Below are positions 28,508 to 40,147 of a DNA stretch of 64,000 bases, in pieces. The notes beneath the pieces are model-generated. The model had not been told where the DNA came from. It was given only the letters and a program-made list of their open reading frames with translations, and made no database searches. Position 1 is the first letter of the stretch, and each line of letters opens with the position of its first letter. A program made the translations under genes and the position numbers. The stretch comes from Heterostelium multicystogenum (taxonomy: Eukaryota; Evosea; Eumycetozoa; Acytosteliales; Acytosteliaceae): NCBI GenBank assembly GCA_003667245.1, contig RCNN01000113.1:1-64000 (forward strand). The letters run 5' to 3'.

Positions 28508-30068
28508 TTAAAAAGGTGAACCATGATTTAGGACTACTGCCTTAACGCTGCAATACTCTTGAATGGCGTATTCACTAAGATCTTTACCGAATCCACTTTG
28601 CTTGTATCCTCCGAATGGGATCAGATAGTGGATGTTATTGTAGTCGTTGATCCAGATAGTTCCAGCTTTGAGTTTCTTCTCGACACGGTGTGCAGTACTG
28701 ATGTTCTCAGTCCAGACACCAGCAGCCAAACCATAGTTGGTGTTGTTGGCACGGCTGATAACTTCGTCGACGGTCTTGAACTTGAATACACATACAACTG
28801 GTCCAAAGATTTCTTCCTTTCCAACGCACATGTCATCTCTTACATCAAACAAGAATGGTTGGTTGAATGAAGTAACCACGATCGGAATGCTTCTCTCCAC
28901 CAAGGAGCACTTTAGCACCTTCTTTCTTTCCGATTTCCAAGAAGTTGAGAACACGGTCAAAGTGTTCCTTGCTGGCCATTGGTCCTTGGTCAATGTTGTC
29001 GAATGGGTTTCCAACCTTGAGTTCTTTGACAGTTGGAACGAATTGCTCCATGAATTTGTCATAGATACCCTCTTGAACAAAGAGACGTGATCCAGCACAA
29101 CAACATTGACCCATGTTCAAGTACATGGCAGAAACAGCACCCTTAACAGCCTTTGACAAATCGGCATCGTCGAATACGATGTTTGGTGACTTTCCACCGA
29201 GTTCCAATGTTACTTTCTTGAGATTGCTTGCACCAGATGCTTCCATAATTAAACGTCCAACTCTGGTGGATCCAGTGAATGAGATCTTATCAATATCTGG
29301 GTGTCTGGAAAGGGCAGCTCCAACAGTTGGACCATATCCAGTGATTAGGTTGAATACACCTGGAGGGAAACCGGCTTCAACAACGAGTTGACACAAGGCC
29401 AACGATGTAATGGAAGTAAATTCACTTGGCTTGGCAACAACAGTGCAACCAGCGGCCAAAGCTGGACCAAGCTTCCAACACATAATTAAGAATGGGAAGT
29501 TCCATGGAGTGATAAATGAAACAACACCAACTGGCTCGTGTCTGGTGTATGTGGTCAAGTTGGTGGCTGTGGATTGAATGAGCTTTCCTTGGATCTTATC
29601 GGCCCATCCAGCGTAGTATCTAATGCAACCAGCAGCTTGGGCAACATCATAGTGGAGAGAGGCGACATAAGGCTTACCCATCTCAGTGGACTCCAAAGTA
29701 GCAAGCCACTTGCTGTTCTTTTCAATGAGATCAGCCAACTTGAACATAAGACTGGCTCTATCAGTAGCAGTCATCTTTGACCATGGACCATTTTCAAAAG
29801 CATCTCTAGCAGCTTGAACAGCCTATGTATCAACAAGCCAACCATTCCGTCAATAATCAAGCAATCATTCACTGCTTAAGAATACACAAAAAGAAGTACT
29901 TACCAAATCAACATCTTTGGCAGAGGCTTCGGAAATTTCACCAATCAACTCCTCAGTGGTTGGATTGTAGGTTTTAATCAACTTTGGCTCGACTGGATCA
30001 ACCCATTTATTATTGATGAACAATTTTGTATTTGGTAAATTCAACTTTTCTTTAAATGTTGGGTCCAT
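28508..30068 (-). CDS. NAD(P)-dependent aldehyde dehydrogenase (ALDH1/2 type)
   Basis: Oxidises aldehydes to acids. Exon 1 is 29904-30068, the intron 29823-29903, and exon 2 28508-29822. Family landmarks in order: ITPWNFPFLIMCWKLGPALA (cofactor-binding Asn), VAKPSE, FTGSTRVGRLIMEA, LELGGKSPNIVFDDAD (general-base Glu), GQCCCAGSRLFVQ (catalytic Cys), EIFGPVV, NNTNYGLAAGVWT and PFGGYKQSGFGKDL. About 500 residues after bridging one extra T near 28849 (between FIQPTIL and DVRDDMCVGKEE). It has no targeting peptide, so it is likely cytosolic. Substrate cannot be told; the CCC active-site cluster is that of ALDH1/2. Confidence 0.93.
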
Positions 30069-30594
30069 TGTTTTTTTTTTAATTTAAATATTTATCTTAT
30101 AATAATATTTATCCTATAATACTATATATATAATGGTTCTAATATCTATCTGTTCAACTTTTTTGTTAAAACAACAACTAATCCACAAACGGATAGAATA
30201 AGAACAAACAACAACACATCACATATGTGTTAAATTTCATTTTATTTTAAATTCATTTAATTTAATTTAATTTAAAAAGAAAAATATCCATCATCAAATT
30301 TAAATCCAATGAAGTTGTCATGTTTGTTGGTATTTTGTTGTAATTTAACCCCCTTTGTAGTAAGTTTTTTTTTTTTTTGAAGGGTTGTTTATCTTTGTTG
30401 CTCGTAACATTTTCACCACTTAGGGCAACGACATGAAATTTCAGGTCACATTTTGATTGGATTTTTTAACTAAAATTTCTGAGTGTTTGAGACCCAACCC
30501 GTTAATTAATTTGATTTTTGAGTATCTTTTTAAAATCGAATCTAGTCAATTTACAAACTATTAATATTCTATTCAATATCATCTTTGTATTATA
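30069..30594. promoter_or_regulatory. Divergent promoter, ALDH and ARF-like genes
   Basis: 526-base AT-rich spacer between two divergent start codons, with poly-T and poly-A tracts (for example 30366-30380). No gene seen. Confidence 0.6.
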
Positions 30595-31146
30595 ATGGGC
30601 AATGTATATTCTCAGTCTGCCAACTTTAGTTGTCAAAGCAACTCGAAAGAAGTGTTGATGATAGCGTTGCATGGCGCTGGTTCTACTTCACTTCTATATC
30701 GAATGAAACTAGGCGAATACATCGACAATATTACTGCTACAAGTCTTTACAATGTCGAGACAGTTCACCACCAGAAGGAAACATTCACTATTTGGGATAC
30801 TTCGCCTGATACTCAACTTCATCATCTTCAATTTTCTATGCGTCCAGTGTGTGCCTGCATGATAGTGGTAGACGCATCAGAGGACAGACTACACAGTCTC
30901 CGTGAGACGAGAGATCATATTTGGTCTTTAATAGGCTCAATTTTCCAGAGAAGAGTACTGTTAGTGTGTGCCACGAAGTGCGACAAAGCCAACTTAGCAA
31001 CCATCAAGGAGATAGAGGACCAACTCGAACTTCCGCTCATGACCGATTGCACTTGGTATGTGCAGCCCGTCAGTGCGAAAACAGGCTATGGCATAGAGGA
31101 AGGTTTAGACTGGTTAGTCAAAACCCTGCAACTCAAGCTAGGCTGA
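30595..31146 (+). CDS. ARF-like pseudo-GTPase
   Basis: A single-exon 183-residue protein aligned with ARF/ARL GTPases over its whole length. The N-terminal MGNVYS gives a myristoylatable Gly2. Then come LHGAGSTSLLYRMKLGEY (ARF: GLDAAGKTTILYKLKLGE), NVETVHH, FTIWDTSPD, CMIVVDASEDR, VCATKCDKAN and EEGLDWLVKTL. The nucleotide-binding residues are replaced. The P-loop Lys (position 30) is Ser, the first P-loop Gly is Ala, the switch II DVGGQ becomes DTSPD, and the NKxD Asn is Thr. The fold and membrane anchor are kept but normal GTP binding and hydrolysis should be lost. The continuous frame, in a window where most genes carry indels, argues that it is a real, expressed gene rather than decaying sequence. 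Confidence 0.85.
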   Translation: MGNVYSQSANFSCQSNSKEVLMIALHGAGSTSLLYRMKLGEYIDNITATSLYNVETVHHQKETFTIWDTSPDTQLHHLQFSMRPVCACMIVVDASEDRLHSLRETRDHIWSLIGSIFQRRVLLVCATKCDKANLATIKEIEDQLELPLMTDCTWYVQPVSAKTGYGIEEGLDWLVKTLQLKLG

Positions 31147-31920
31147 GCAGTGTCATATTTGTTAGTCCTGCTTAAGATTAGATACTTGCCAAGTTAAACT
31201 CACATGATTTAGGCATATATTAGAGATATTACAAGATATGTAAAGAAAAGATAAGATACGATGATTTTTGACAATACTATGTATATCTGTAAATATCAAC
31301 ACAGATGACTCTTGGCTGTTCAAGAGTGAAGTGTCCTTTGAACTGTTTTATATTGCCCTTAATATCTAGACCCAATATCGATGGAATTTCCATCTTATAG
31401 TAAAATCTTCAAGATTAAATCTGATTATTCAAATATTTGATTATTAATAATTAATAATATCAATTTCGAATATTAAAAAAGGTAATTTATTATATATTAA
31501 TATGTATTTTAATTAATAATATAATATAAATTATTAATATTATTAAATCTTAATCATTAATAATTAGTATTAATCTAAGATTCTAAAATTCTATTTATAG
31601 TTTACCAATAATATTATTATTAGTATTTAATATTATAATTCTTATTTAATTTAGACGTCTTTTAAAGAGCAAATATATATATGAGCAAATCTTAATAATA
31701 TTAAATTAAAAAAACAACAACAGGGTTCCTTAAAAGTCGACTTTCGAATTCGTGTTTTTAGAAATATGTTTTTTTTCAATATGAAATATTAAATTAGCCA
31801 TATATGGTGAATCGACAAAATATAAATAGCATCGAAGCTACACAGTGAAACACTTCAGTTAATTAACAGTCAAACAAATCGTTTACAATAATTAATTAAT
31901 ATCTCAATAATTTATCAAAC
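31147..31920. other. Intergenic, AT-rich, with TATA box for the downstream small gene
   Basis: No gene seen. TATAAATA at 31821-31828 lies 100 bases before the ATG at 31921 and is the clearest TATA element in the window. Confidence 0.55.
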
Positions 31921-32254
31921 ATGTCTAAGAATCTTTTTGGAGCTGCTAGCAACCTCGGAAGCAACGCCGGATCCTCTGGATCAAGTGGAATTGGTGCTGT
32001 ACACGACGGAATCGACTCTGGTCTCGGAGTTGCCAGCAAGGCTGGTGTCAACACCCAACCATTGAGCCAGGCCAACAACATGGCCAGAAAGTTCACTACT
32101 GGAAGCCAACAACAAGGACGTCAAAAACACCAGTGGAAACATGGAGGAAGAAGATTTCAACCAACAACAACAGCAACAAAACAACAATATCAGACCATCC
32201 TCCAACCAGTCATCCAACAACAGATCTGGAACCAATGCTCATCAATTCAGTTAA
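31921..32254 (+). CDS. Small Gly/Ser/Asn/Gln-rich protein, unknown
   Basis: ATG at 31921 begins MSKNLFGAASNLGSNAGSSG, a Gly/Ser/Asn-rich sequence with HDGIDSGLGVAS. After the poly-A run near 32123 the direct frame becomes atypical, but dropping one A gives NTSGNMEEEDFNQ followed by a Gln/Asn run and a stop at 32252-32254, which is far more dictyostelid-like. I therefore favour a 110-residue protein with one surplus A. It has no signal peptide and no recognised domain. The GC-richer coding composition, the TATA box and the A-rich leader before ATG support a real and possibly strongly expressed developmental gene. Confidence 0.55.
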
Positions 32255-32655
32255 ATAACTTAATAATAGAAGTGTAGACCAATCCTGTATATAAAACAAC
32301 AAACACAACCTATTATTATTATTAATTTAACAACATCAATGAATTCATGAGGAATTGGCCCCACCCCCAAATAAATTTTAATTTATTAATTCCCTAATTA
32401 ATTACTACATGTGTTTCGTGTGTATGTCTGTATGTCTGTATATATGTGAGTGTTTATTTTTAAATTAAATTGATTTTAATAACTACTACTTTAAAAGATA
32501 TGAAATCTTAAAAAAAATTGGTGTTAAAGATAATGAACTTGCTGATGAATGACTTTTATTAATTTTTATTAGTTGACAATAATATTAATATTACCTCATT
32601 TTTATTTTTAATATTGTTTGTATTGATAATTAGACATTGGTAATTTCATACAAGG
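32255..32655. other. Intergenic, AT-rich
   Basis: 3' UTR of the small gene and promoter of vps25. No gene seen. Confidence 0.55.
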
Positions 32656-33503
32656 ATGTCAGAGTATAACAGCCCAACTATAAAAACACCACCCATTGCA
32701 TCGGGATTTCCATTCCCTACCTACTACAACAGAGAGCCTTTCTTTACTTTACAACCATTCTAAATACACAGAAGAAACAACTGCAGATGTGGCAAGAGTT
32801 GATACTATCATACACCAGATATCATAAGATCTACGAGTTAGACATCAACGAATATATTAAGAAAGAATCTGAATTGTTTAATAATCAAAAAGATAAAGTA
32901 CGATACTAATGAAGTAGATATAGACTAATTACTGAATTAGAAATGTCACTTGATATCAGCAAAGATTTAGCTAACTAATATATGTACAACAATAATCATA
33001 CAATAACAATAACAACCTTTAGGAAAGCTATCGTTCGAGACTATTGTAGCTATATTCAGCGAGATTGTCGATAATGGTTTTGGTGAATGGTTAGATAAAG
33101 ACAAAACCCGTGTAATAGTATGGTGGAGAAAACCAGATGAATGGGCATCGATGATATATCAATGGGTGATTGAAAGTGGACAAACAGATTCCATTCTAAC
33201 CGTCTGGGAAATACAAAAGGGTGAAGATACTCAGAATCAAGGTAATTACTACTGATCAATCAATATCAAGTTGAAATTGAACTTGGTATTTTTGTCGTTG
33301 CTAGCAAATTGAATTATTGAACTAATTATATATATCATTCTATGTTATTCTTTTGGCTGCTTTATTTTATACATTGTAGAATTCCACGAAATTAAATACA
33401 TCAATACTCATGAAAGCACTGAAATCACTTGAGAAAACAGGGTAAAGCACAGATAGTCACTGGTAGCGAAAATAATCTTGGTGTAAAGTTCTTCTCTGTA
33501 TAA
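32656..33503 (+). CDS. vps25: VPS25, ESCRT-II subunit
   Basis: Subunit of ESCRT-II, which sorts ubiquitinated cargo into multivesicular endosomes. Exon 1 reads MSEYNSPTIKTPPIASGFPF and then the diagnostic EPFFTLQP motif; after an indel near 32760 it continues NTQKKQLQMWQELILSYTRY and SELFNNQKDK. Exon 2 (33023-33241) gives LSFETIVAIFSEIVDNG, EWLDKDKTRVIVWWRKPDEW and MIYQWVIESGQTDSILTVWE, the first winged-helix domain. Exon 3 (from 33380) gives EFHEI and, after indels near 33403 and 33441, LMKALKSLEKTGKAQIVTG and a terminal GVKFFSV. The PPFFTLQP-type N-terminus and the final KFF are hallmarks of VPS25. Four indels hide the gene from a simple ORF scan. The first donor (near 32899) is approximate. 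Confidence 0.88.
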
Positions 33504-33783
33504 TAGTAATAATAATAAACATAAATATATAACATCAAACAATTAAGATATAAAAGTTCAGCTCTGAAGTAATTATGTGAACACATATGTGATGCATCAC
33601 ATTTATTTATGATCTGTGGTCGTGACTTGGCGCTGAAACTTGATTCGGTTCCAATTACCAAATTTTTTGAAATTCTTTGTATTTCATGTGATCGAAGACC
33701 TCAGATGTTCACATATAGATTTAATTAATATTTGTATCATCTATTATAATATAACATTAATATAACTTAATACATGAGAAGCA

Positions 33784-36734
33784 ATGTTTAAAACAGCTGC
33801 AACTACAACATCATCAACATCATCAACGGCATCGACAACTAAATCAAACAAACCAAGTAGGTTTGTCAACTTTAAGTGGTCTCCAAACAATGGTGATCTC
33901 TTGGTGTTCGAATCAAATCACTACTCAAGCAGTGACGCCAACTCAAAGTCAACATCATCAGCTACCAAGCCAAACGATGTACTAAAGATACAGAAAGATG
34001 ATATATTATGTGAGATTAGAAAGGTAAGAAATGATCAACTAGCTATTATTATTATATACTCTATAGCTATAAACAGTGATCTAATAATTGTGTGCAATGT
34101 TATAACATCACTTTAGTTCTACAATGAAATGTATTCACACTTTAGAACATTACAATCATTGGTTGACGAGAGCAACAGCAATGGAATGGTACCGGACGAA
34201 AGAGTAAGGGAAGTGTCGGCAATCAGCAATCGCTATCAGTCCGTTTTACTTGCTACCATCGCACAAATACAAAAGTCATTGGACTCTGGTAGCTATCTTG
34301 ACTATGAAGACAGTGGTTTACAGAGAGAGAATCCCTTCGATGAAGATTTAATGTAAGTTGGAACTCTATCCGGTCCATAGATTGGATTAGATCAGGCTCA
34401 ATCGAAATGAATGAGTGATTGCGATAGTTGCTAACTCCTACTCTGATGTAGCTTGAGAGAAAAAGCCTAGAATCGTTGAGATAATGAAGGAATCCAAAGA
34501 ATCAAATGTAGAACTTATCATATTTTGTGGAAGTGTCAATGGTATCTATCCATTGTTGTGCACAAAGGTATCGAGAGAATTGGGCATAAAGGTCAATCTT
34601 ATTGCACGTGAATCATGCTATGAAGTCAAGCCCCAATACCAAATGGCATTGAGGGTATCGGCTCCATTCTAACAGTCCTCAACCCTTCGCAATATGCCCA
34701 AAGAATGAAATATATAGAAGACAAATACCAATCATCACAACCAGGAAATATAACCTATGTCGAATGCGATGATTTATATCAACGAGTAAGAAAGCAGCAC
34801 ATCATTCTGAATGCTACGAACTAACACTCCTACTTTGATTTCGTTGAACAACAGTACAAATATGAATATGATAATCTACAGGTGTTGTCTATTATCTGGA
34901 AGATCGCTCATCTTTTCTACTTCTCATCAATGATCTCACCCTATCATTTGATCGAATGCCTTCACTTTGATAGACTACAACTACACAGTCAATTCGCTGC
35001 AATGACACAGCCAGACATATTGGAAACTGACGCTGGATACAAATACATCAACTCGCTTTTGGTCAACGGATGCATCGATGAAGCTATACACATTCTCAAT
35101 CTCCATTCCAGACTTCCAAAATCCAGTCAATCACTTAGAATGTCCTCTAGCGCACGTGGAAAGTCACCGCTTGGCAGTATCATCGAACTTCTCCAGCGTA
35201 TGCCAATTCGTCGTCGTCTTCAATCAAACAACGCAACCAACGAATACTTGGCACTCTGGAATCGTTGGCACCAAGAAGCAGAAGATCTCAGAATGACTTT
35301 TAACAACAGCGTCGATGCCAACCTCCAGGAAATTCTCGACATTATTGCAGGTCACGAGCCAACCGTTTTCAAATATGCCAATAGCTTCCTCAGCTCCATT
35401 GTTGCAAGCATGCTCTACATTGAGCACATTGGATCAACCCAACAGATTCGTCAGCTCTTCCTTCGCTGCTATCACAGAATTACCAGTCGCTCAACACTTG
35501 ATCGTATTATCCTGTCGTTCCGCCACCAACGACTTGGAATCTGGACTCAAGAGAACATCAAAGCACTTCTCCTCATGGTTGGTTACACATCTCACAGATT
35601 TGCTTTACCACCATCCTTACATTCTCAAGAAACATCACACTGAACAATCACCATTGACAAATATCCGTGATGGACTTATTGTGGACTATGCACAATATCT
35701 TGCATCCGACTCATCACTTGTTGAGGTAGCATGCAACTATCTCCTCTTCACAAAAACTGGTCCATTCATATCGATGAGATCATTCAAAGACAACCTATAA
35801 CAAGCGAAAAGCAAGCTATGAAACTTTTGGAGTTCTGCCAATCTCAAGACACTCAGAAATTTATCTATCGTGTAGGTGGAAATATCTATATGTTGTATGA
35901 GAAATCATTTTTCCAATACTAATCCATTCGTTTGCCTTATAGATGTTATCTATGGTAGATTATAAAAATGAAAGATATGCATCTGCATTGTCTTGGTTAA
36001 TGAAAGGAAAGGACAATGAGAGAATTTCACAACTCTCCACCTATTTACTCAAAGAAAAATTAGATTCAAACCTTTTGGACGATTTGGCAATCTTTAGTGG
36101 ATACAAAACTTTCAGAGATACAACACTACAAGGAATTGGACTTCCTTATTAAATATAAAGAATTAATTACTCTATGGAAGGTACTTATTACGATGAATTC
36201 ATATCTTGTAAACATAAACTAAAAACTGATCAACTTACACCGTTGCTCAATATTATAGAATAAGAACTTTGAAGATTACTCTAAATGTTTTGTGGTATGC
36301 TTAGAGATAAAGTTGTACCAAAACCATTCTGGATAAGATTACTTTTGGATGTGGTACCATTGCTTGAAAGCTCAAAGACAGTTTATTTTGGATACGACGA
36401 CAGCATTCTTTTGTTGAATTGTCTCGAGGAAATTTGCTCACCCTCATCTCATTGATCAGTATCTCGAAGGTGTTTCAGACTCTGAAATTCAAACCTCCGA
36501 TTGGCACTTGCCAGAAATGTTTCCAAATCATTGATGTTTGGAACAAACAAACAATCGAGTAACATGCTAGTCCTTACCAACAACAGCAACACTGCCATGA
36601 TTACACCATTTTTCACCAAGTTAAATTTACACCATTACCTAACACCATCAGCAGCACTCCTACTTTCCAACGGAAACTCTAAATCCTCACCAACTATGAA
36701 TAGCAATCCCATATTCACATTATCTTATCAGTAG
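33784..36734 (+). CDS. nup85: NUP85 (Nup75), Y-complex nucleoporin
   Basis: Scaffold nucleoporin of the outer-ring Nup107-160 complex. Exons 33784-34023 and 34117-34353 encode a Ser/Thr-rich start and FKWSPNNGDLLVFE. The helical solenoid follows: SIIWKIAHLFYF, AGYKYINSLLVNGCIDEAIH, LGSIIELLQRMPIRRR, LALWNRWHQEAEDL, WLVTHLTDLLYHHPYIL, RDGLIVDYAQYLASD, RYASALSWLMKGKDNERISQ, VVPKPFWIRLLLDVVPLLES and near the end LRLALARNVSKSLM. The WxVxHLTDLL and (R)LALARN segments match NUP85. Indels are needed near 34460, 34655, 35550, 35780, 36133, 36430 and 36490, so internal borders are approximate. Introns near 34024-34116, 34354-34451, 35872-35940 and 36180-36259 are typical. Confidence 0.85.
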
Positions 36735-36838
36735 ATAAATCAAGGAATCATATAATAAACAACTACTACTTATACAATACAAACAATGATAATAGTATTT
36801 ATTAGGCTTAATTACTATTGCTATTACTACTATTATTA

Positions 36839-38493
36839 TTATAAGATTCTATTTACAACTTTCTGAGCAATTGATTTTGAATTGTAAATGGAATCGTTTA
36901 CACCAACTCCAATCTTGTAGTTTCCACCGAGTTGCAGAGTACCGCTGTACTTGTTTTGTAGATGTTGGTCAATCTGCTTACACAATGCTTGATGTCCAAC
37001 TGAATAATGTGGAATTGCATTTTCATATATGGTTTGCGGCTGTGTGAATCGGTCTTGTTTTGTGCTCGTTCAATCCGAGATTACTGCTCGACATGTTTAA
37101 TTGCGATATCGACAAGTGTTGACTTTTAGTGGTTTACAACATCTTGCCATTGGGGATTACGCTGTGAAATTCCAGAGTTACCTCCAATCATAACTGTAAT
37201 TATAGTTCTTGCTCCGCAGTTTGCACCCAATCCTGCTGACTCTGGAAGGTGTTGCTGTCACGGGCCACTCCAAGTACTGGTAATCCTTCCTGAGAAGCAA
37301 CTAAATATCCAAATCCAAGTCCGGAAACTCTTGCTCTGACAGGTGTGCTGTCGTATACAAGATTGACCACTGTTATATTAGAATACTCCATTTTGGAGCA
37401 AAAGCTCAGCCAACTTCGCTGTCGAATGAACCAAGTGGAGTTGATGGAGTCCACTGATGCAGAGGAACTGTAGATACGACGGTGTCGTATTCATGCTCAT
37501 CGCCACGGCTGTCTACTAGCTTGTAGACTCCATTTTTGTCGCGACTCATCGACTTTATGTAGGTGTTTCATAAATAATTTTCTTTCTGGAATAGACTTTG
37601 TAAGTTTGTCAGTGAGCATCTGTAGTCCACCGTCTTTAAATGAGAATATTCTGGTCGAGTCGGTATCTTTGTTAAGCATTGATTTAACTCGACGAATCGA
37701 GTCGTGATCAAGGGAAAGTGCTGTCTTCTCTTCGGACTCCTGCTTTTTCTTTGAAAACAATGATCCTAAAATGAGTGATCCATTTTCTTTTTCGAGCTCA
37801 TACAGCGATGGAAAGCACGATTTGATTGAAAGTCTACTAAAGTCACCGCCATGAATTCCAAGACAGACTGGCTCAACAAAAGTCGATGCTGCGCTCTCGC
37901 TTAGACGACGTCCAAAAAACGACTGGATCGATTCATCATCCTGTTTGCTACGCGATCTAAACATCTCAGTGAGAACTGGATATGCTAGGCCATTGGAGAA
38001 TCCAAATTTAACAGCATTGAAGAAGCTGGAAGGCAATGGCTGTACCTTTCCACCCATGAGCATGTAGCGAGTCTTTGCTTTCTTAGAGGCAAACATTATA
38101 TGATTTTCAAGACGCAACTCTGCCACTAGATCGAGAGTATGCATGCCATGGCCAGCGACACGAATGGATCGAGGGCCACGCTCGATTACACTCTTCTCCC
38201 AGACCTCAGTTTCGATATTGCCACCAGTTCTGGAGGAACTTTCAAACAGATCAATCCTGAGCATGTCATCCTCCTTTTGTCTGGCTCTGGTTTGTGCAGG
38301 AAGTCCAACACGCTTTGTCAAATAATGGTAAGCGGACAAACCAGAAACACCGCCACCTAGAACAGCAACTCGTTTTCCACCATTAGCAAGCAGCGATGCC
38401 TAAACAAAGCAAAACATGATATCGTCATCAATAAATAAAATACTCCAAAGCACTCTCTAAATCCAAACCAATTGGTTAAACACATACACTCAT
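36839..38493 (-). CDS. ppox: Protoporphyrinogen IX oxidase (heme biosynthesis)
   Basis: FAD enzyme for the penultimate step of heme synthesis, in mitochondria. Exon 1 is only ATGAGT (38488-38493), followed by an intron at 38400-38487 (GTATGT...TTTAG). Exon 2 begins ASLLANGGKRVAVLGGGVSG, the FAD-binding Rossmann motif. Downstream: LFESSSRTGGNIET, ERGPRSIRVAG, FVEPVCLGIHGGDFSRLSIK, LPLKWS-type region near 37540, GFGYLVASQEGLPVLGV, and the C-terminal AIPHYSVGH, LQLGGNYKIGVGVNDSIYNS. Several indels (near 37530, 37395, 37210 and 37090) are bridged. The family normally has about 480 residues, which fits the span. The leader before the dinucleotide motif is very short, so mitochondrial targeting must be internal, as in other eukaryotic PPOX. 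Convergent with nup85 (104 bases). Confidence 0.9.
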
Positions 38494-39124
38494 GGTTATA
38501 ATTTATAAAAAATAAAGATCTAATATATAATGTATTGCATGCAAGTTCTGATATTAACAGGTTGTTTTTAATTTGATCATTTTACAGTAATTACACCAAG
38601 CAAAGCACTCTAAAAAATAAAAAACAAATTTAAAAAAAAGGGTCTCCTACAATACTATTTACAGTGTAGGATCATTATTTGTTGGCTTTCTCATCTTGAC
38701 TCTTCCTGGTTCATTTCATTACAGTGCACCATACAAAAAACAAAAACAAACAACACCATATTATTATTAGTGTTATTATTGTCATTGCAGCTTATTACAT
38801 GTAATTAATTTTATTATGATGAATAGAACCTGTTTACTTGTGTGTATAATAGTGTTTATTGAGTCGTTCTAATTTAATCTTGTCACAAAATGCCTTTGCT
38901 TTTGTGCAATTAAACTTCAGCTCATATAATTCTTTCTGTATGTTTTTAGTTGCACACAAAAACTCCACTAAAAAACAGAAGTTCGTATGATTTTGCAATT
39001 TGTCATTTTAAAAATTTTTCATTTTTTCGCAGCTAATGAATGGTGTGGTGATAGATGAGAGTCTTGCTGCTCACACAAGTCCTTTTTTTGATTCCCGTAG
39101 TTATCTGATTCCAATTTATCAGCC
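38494..39124. promoter_or_regulatory. Divergent promoter, ppox and rps10
   Basis: 631 bases between two divergent starts. No coding segment. Poly-A tracts near 38615-38640 and a GTGTAGGA-containing short palindromic patch (TCCTAC...GTAGGA) at 38645-38671. Confidence 0.5.
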
Positions 39125-39817
39125 ATGGTACAAATCCCCACTGAAAACCGTCTCAAAATCTACAACTCTCTCTTCAAAGGTGAGGATACAGCTAGCTACG
39201 ATTAGATTAGTATAGGAGTTACAGCAGATAGGTTATCTAGGTGTATATAGGAGCGATAGCACATTGAAACAAATCTATGACCCTAACTAATCAATCCTGA
39301 CGACAACAAACACAAACTAACACTATATATCATATCAAACAGAGGGTGTCTTAGTTGCCAAGAAGGATTTTGGTGCCAAGACCCACCCAAATGTTGAGGG
39401 TGTTACCAATCTTGAGGTCCTCGCCTGCATGAAGTCACTCAAATCACGTGCTCATGTTACTGAGATCTTCAACTGGCAATACTACTACTTCACCCTCACT
39501 GACCAAGGTATCCAATACCTCCGTCAATTCCTCCAACTTCCAGAGTCTGTCGTCCCAGCTACCCTCCGTAAGCCAGCCTCACGTCCAACTGAACGTAGAC
39601 CAGAGAGATCTGATAGACACGAAGACGGAAAGCGTATGGGTCCAGGTGGTGAATTCAACCCAGGTTTCGTAAGTATCATAAATCTACAGGGTATCATATT
39701 AAAATATACTAATCAACTTTAATTTAGCGTGGTGATCGTCCACGTCGTAGTGGTATGGGTTCTGGTACCTACAGAAAGCGTGAAGATGGTCAATCACGTC
39801 CAGCCCCATCCAACTAA
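39125..39817 (+). CDS. rps10: 40S ribosomal protein S10 (eS10)
   Basis: Small-subunit ribosomal protein. Exons 39125-39179, 39343-39668 and 39728-39817; introns 39180-39342 and 39669-39727 have GTGAGG and GTAAGT donors. Reads MVQIPTENRLKIYNSLFKEG, VLVAKKDFGAKTHPN, NLEVLACMKSLKSR, EIFNWQYYYFTLTDQGIQYL and ends in an Arg/Gly-rich tail (RGDRPRRSGMGSGTYRKRED). Winged-helix S10 domain plus basic tail, about 156 residues, as in other eukaryotes. Uninterrupted, which shows that part of this assembly is accurate. Confidence 0.96.
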
Positions 39818-40147
39818 GCTCCATGCTTGGGACTGATGTCAAAATAAATATTAAATTTTATAACAAAAACAAATAGCGATTCTACGATAGTATATCCAAT
39901 TTATTTAAAGTTACCAATCGTTTACATCATCATTTTCAAGCATAGACGATTACATTAACTCAAAAAGTATCAGGTCACAGAAATCACAACTATTCTTTCC
40001 TATTTATTGCGAATCTTAAGATTTGTGAGAAATTGGGAAATGAATGGAACAGACGAGTGTTTTAATTGTGGTGTATTATTGTACAAGTTTGCAAACTATA
40101 TATTATTTATTAAATATAAATCGATATCAGTTTTAAAATTATATATG

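Noticed and set aside
28559..29780. Several plus-strand ORFs opposite the aldehyde dehydrogenase
   Set aside because: Antisense shadows of a strongly conserved gene; their amino acid composition carries no recognisable domain.
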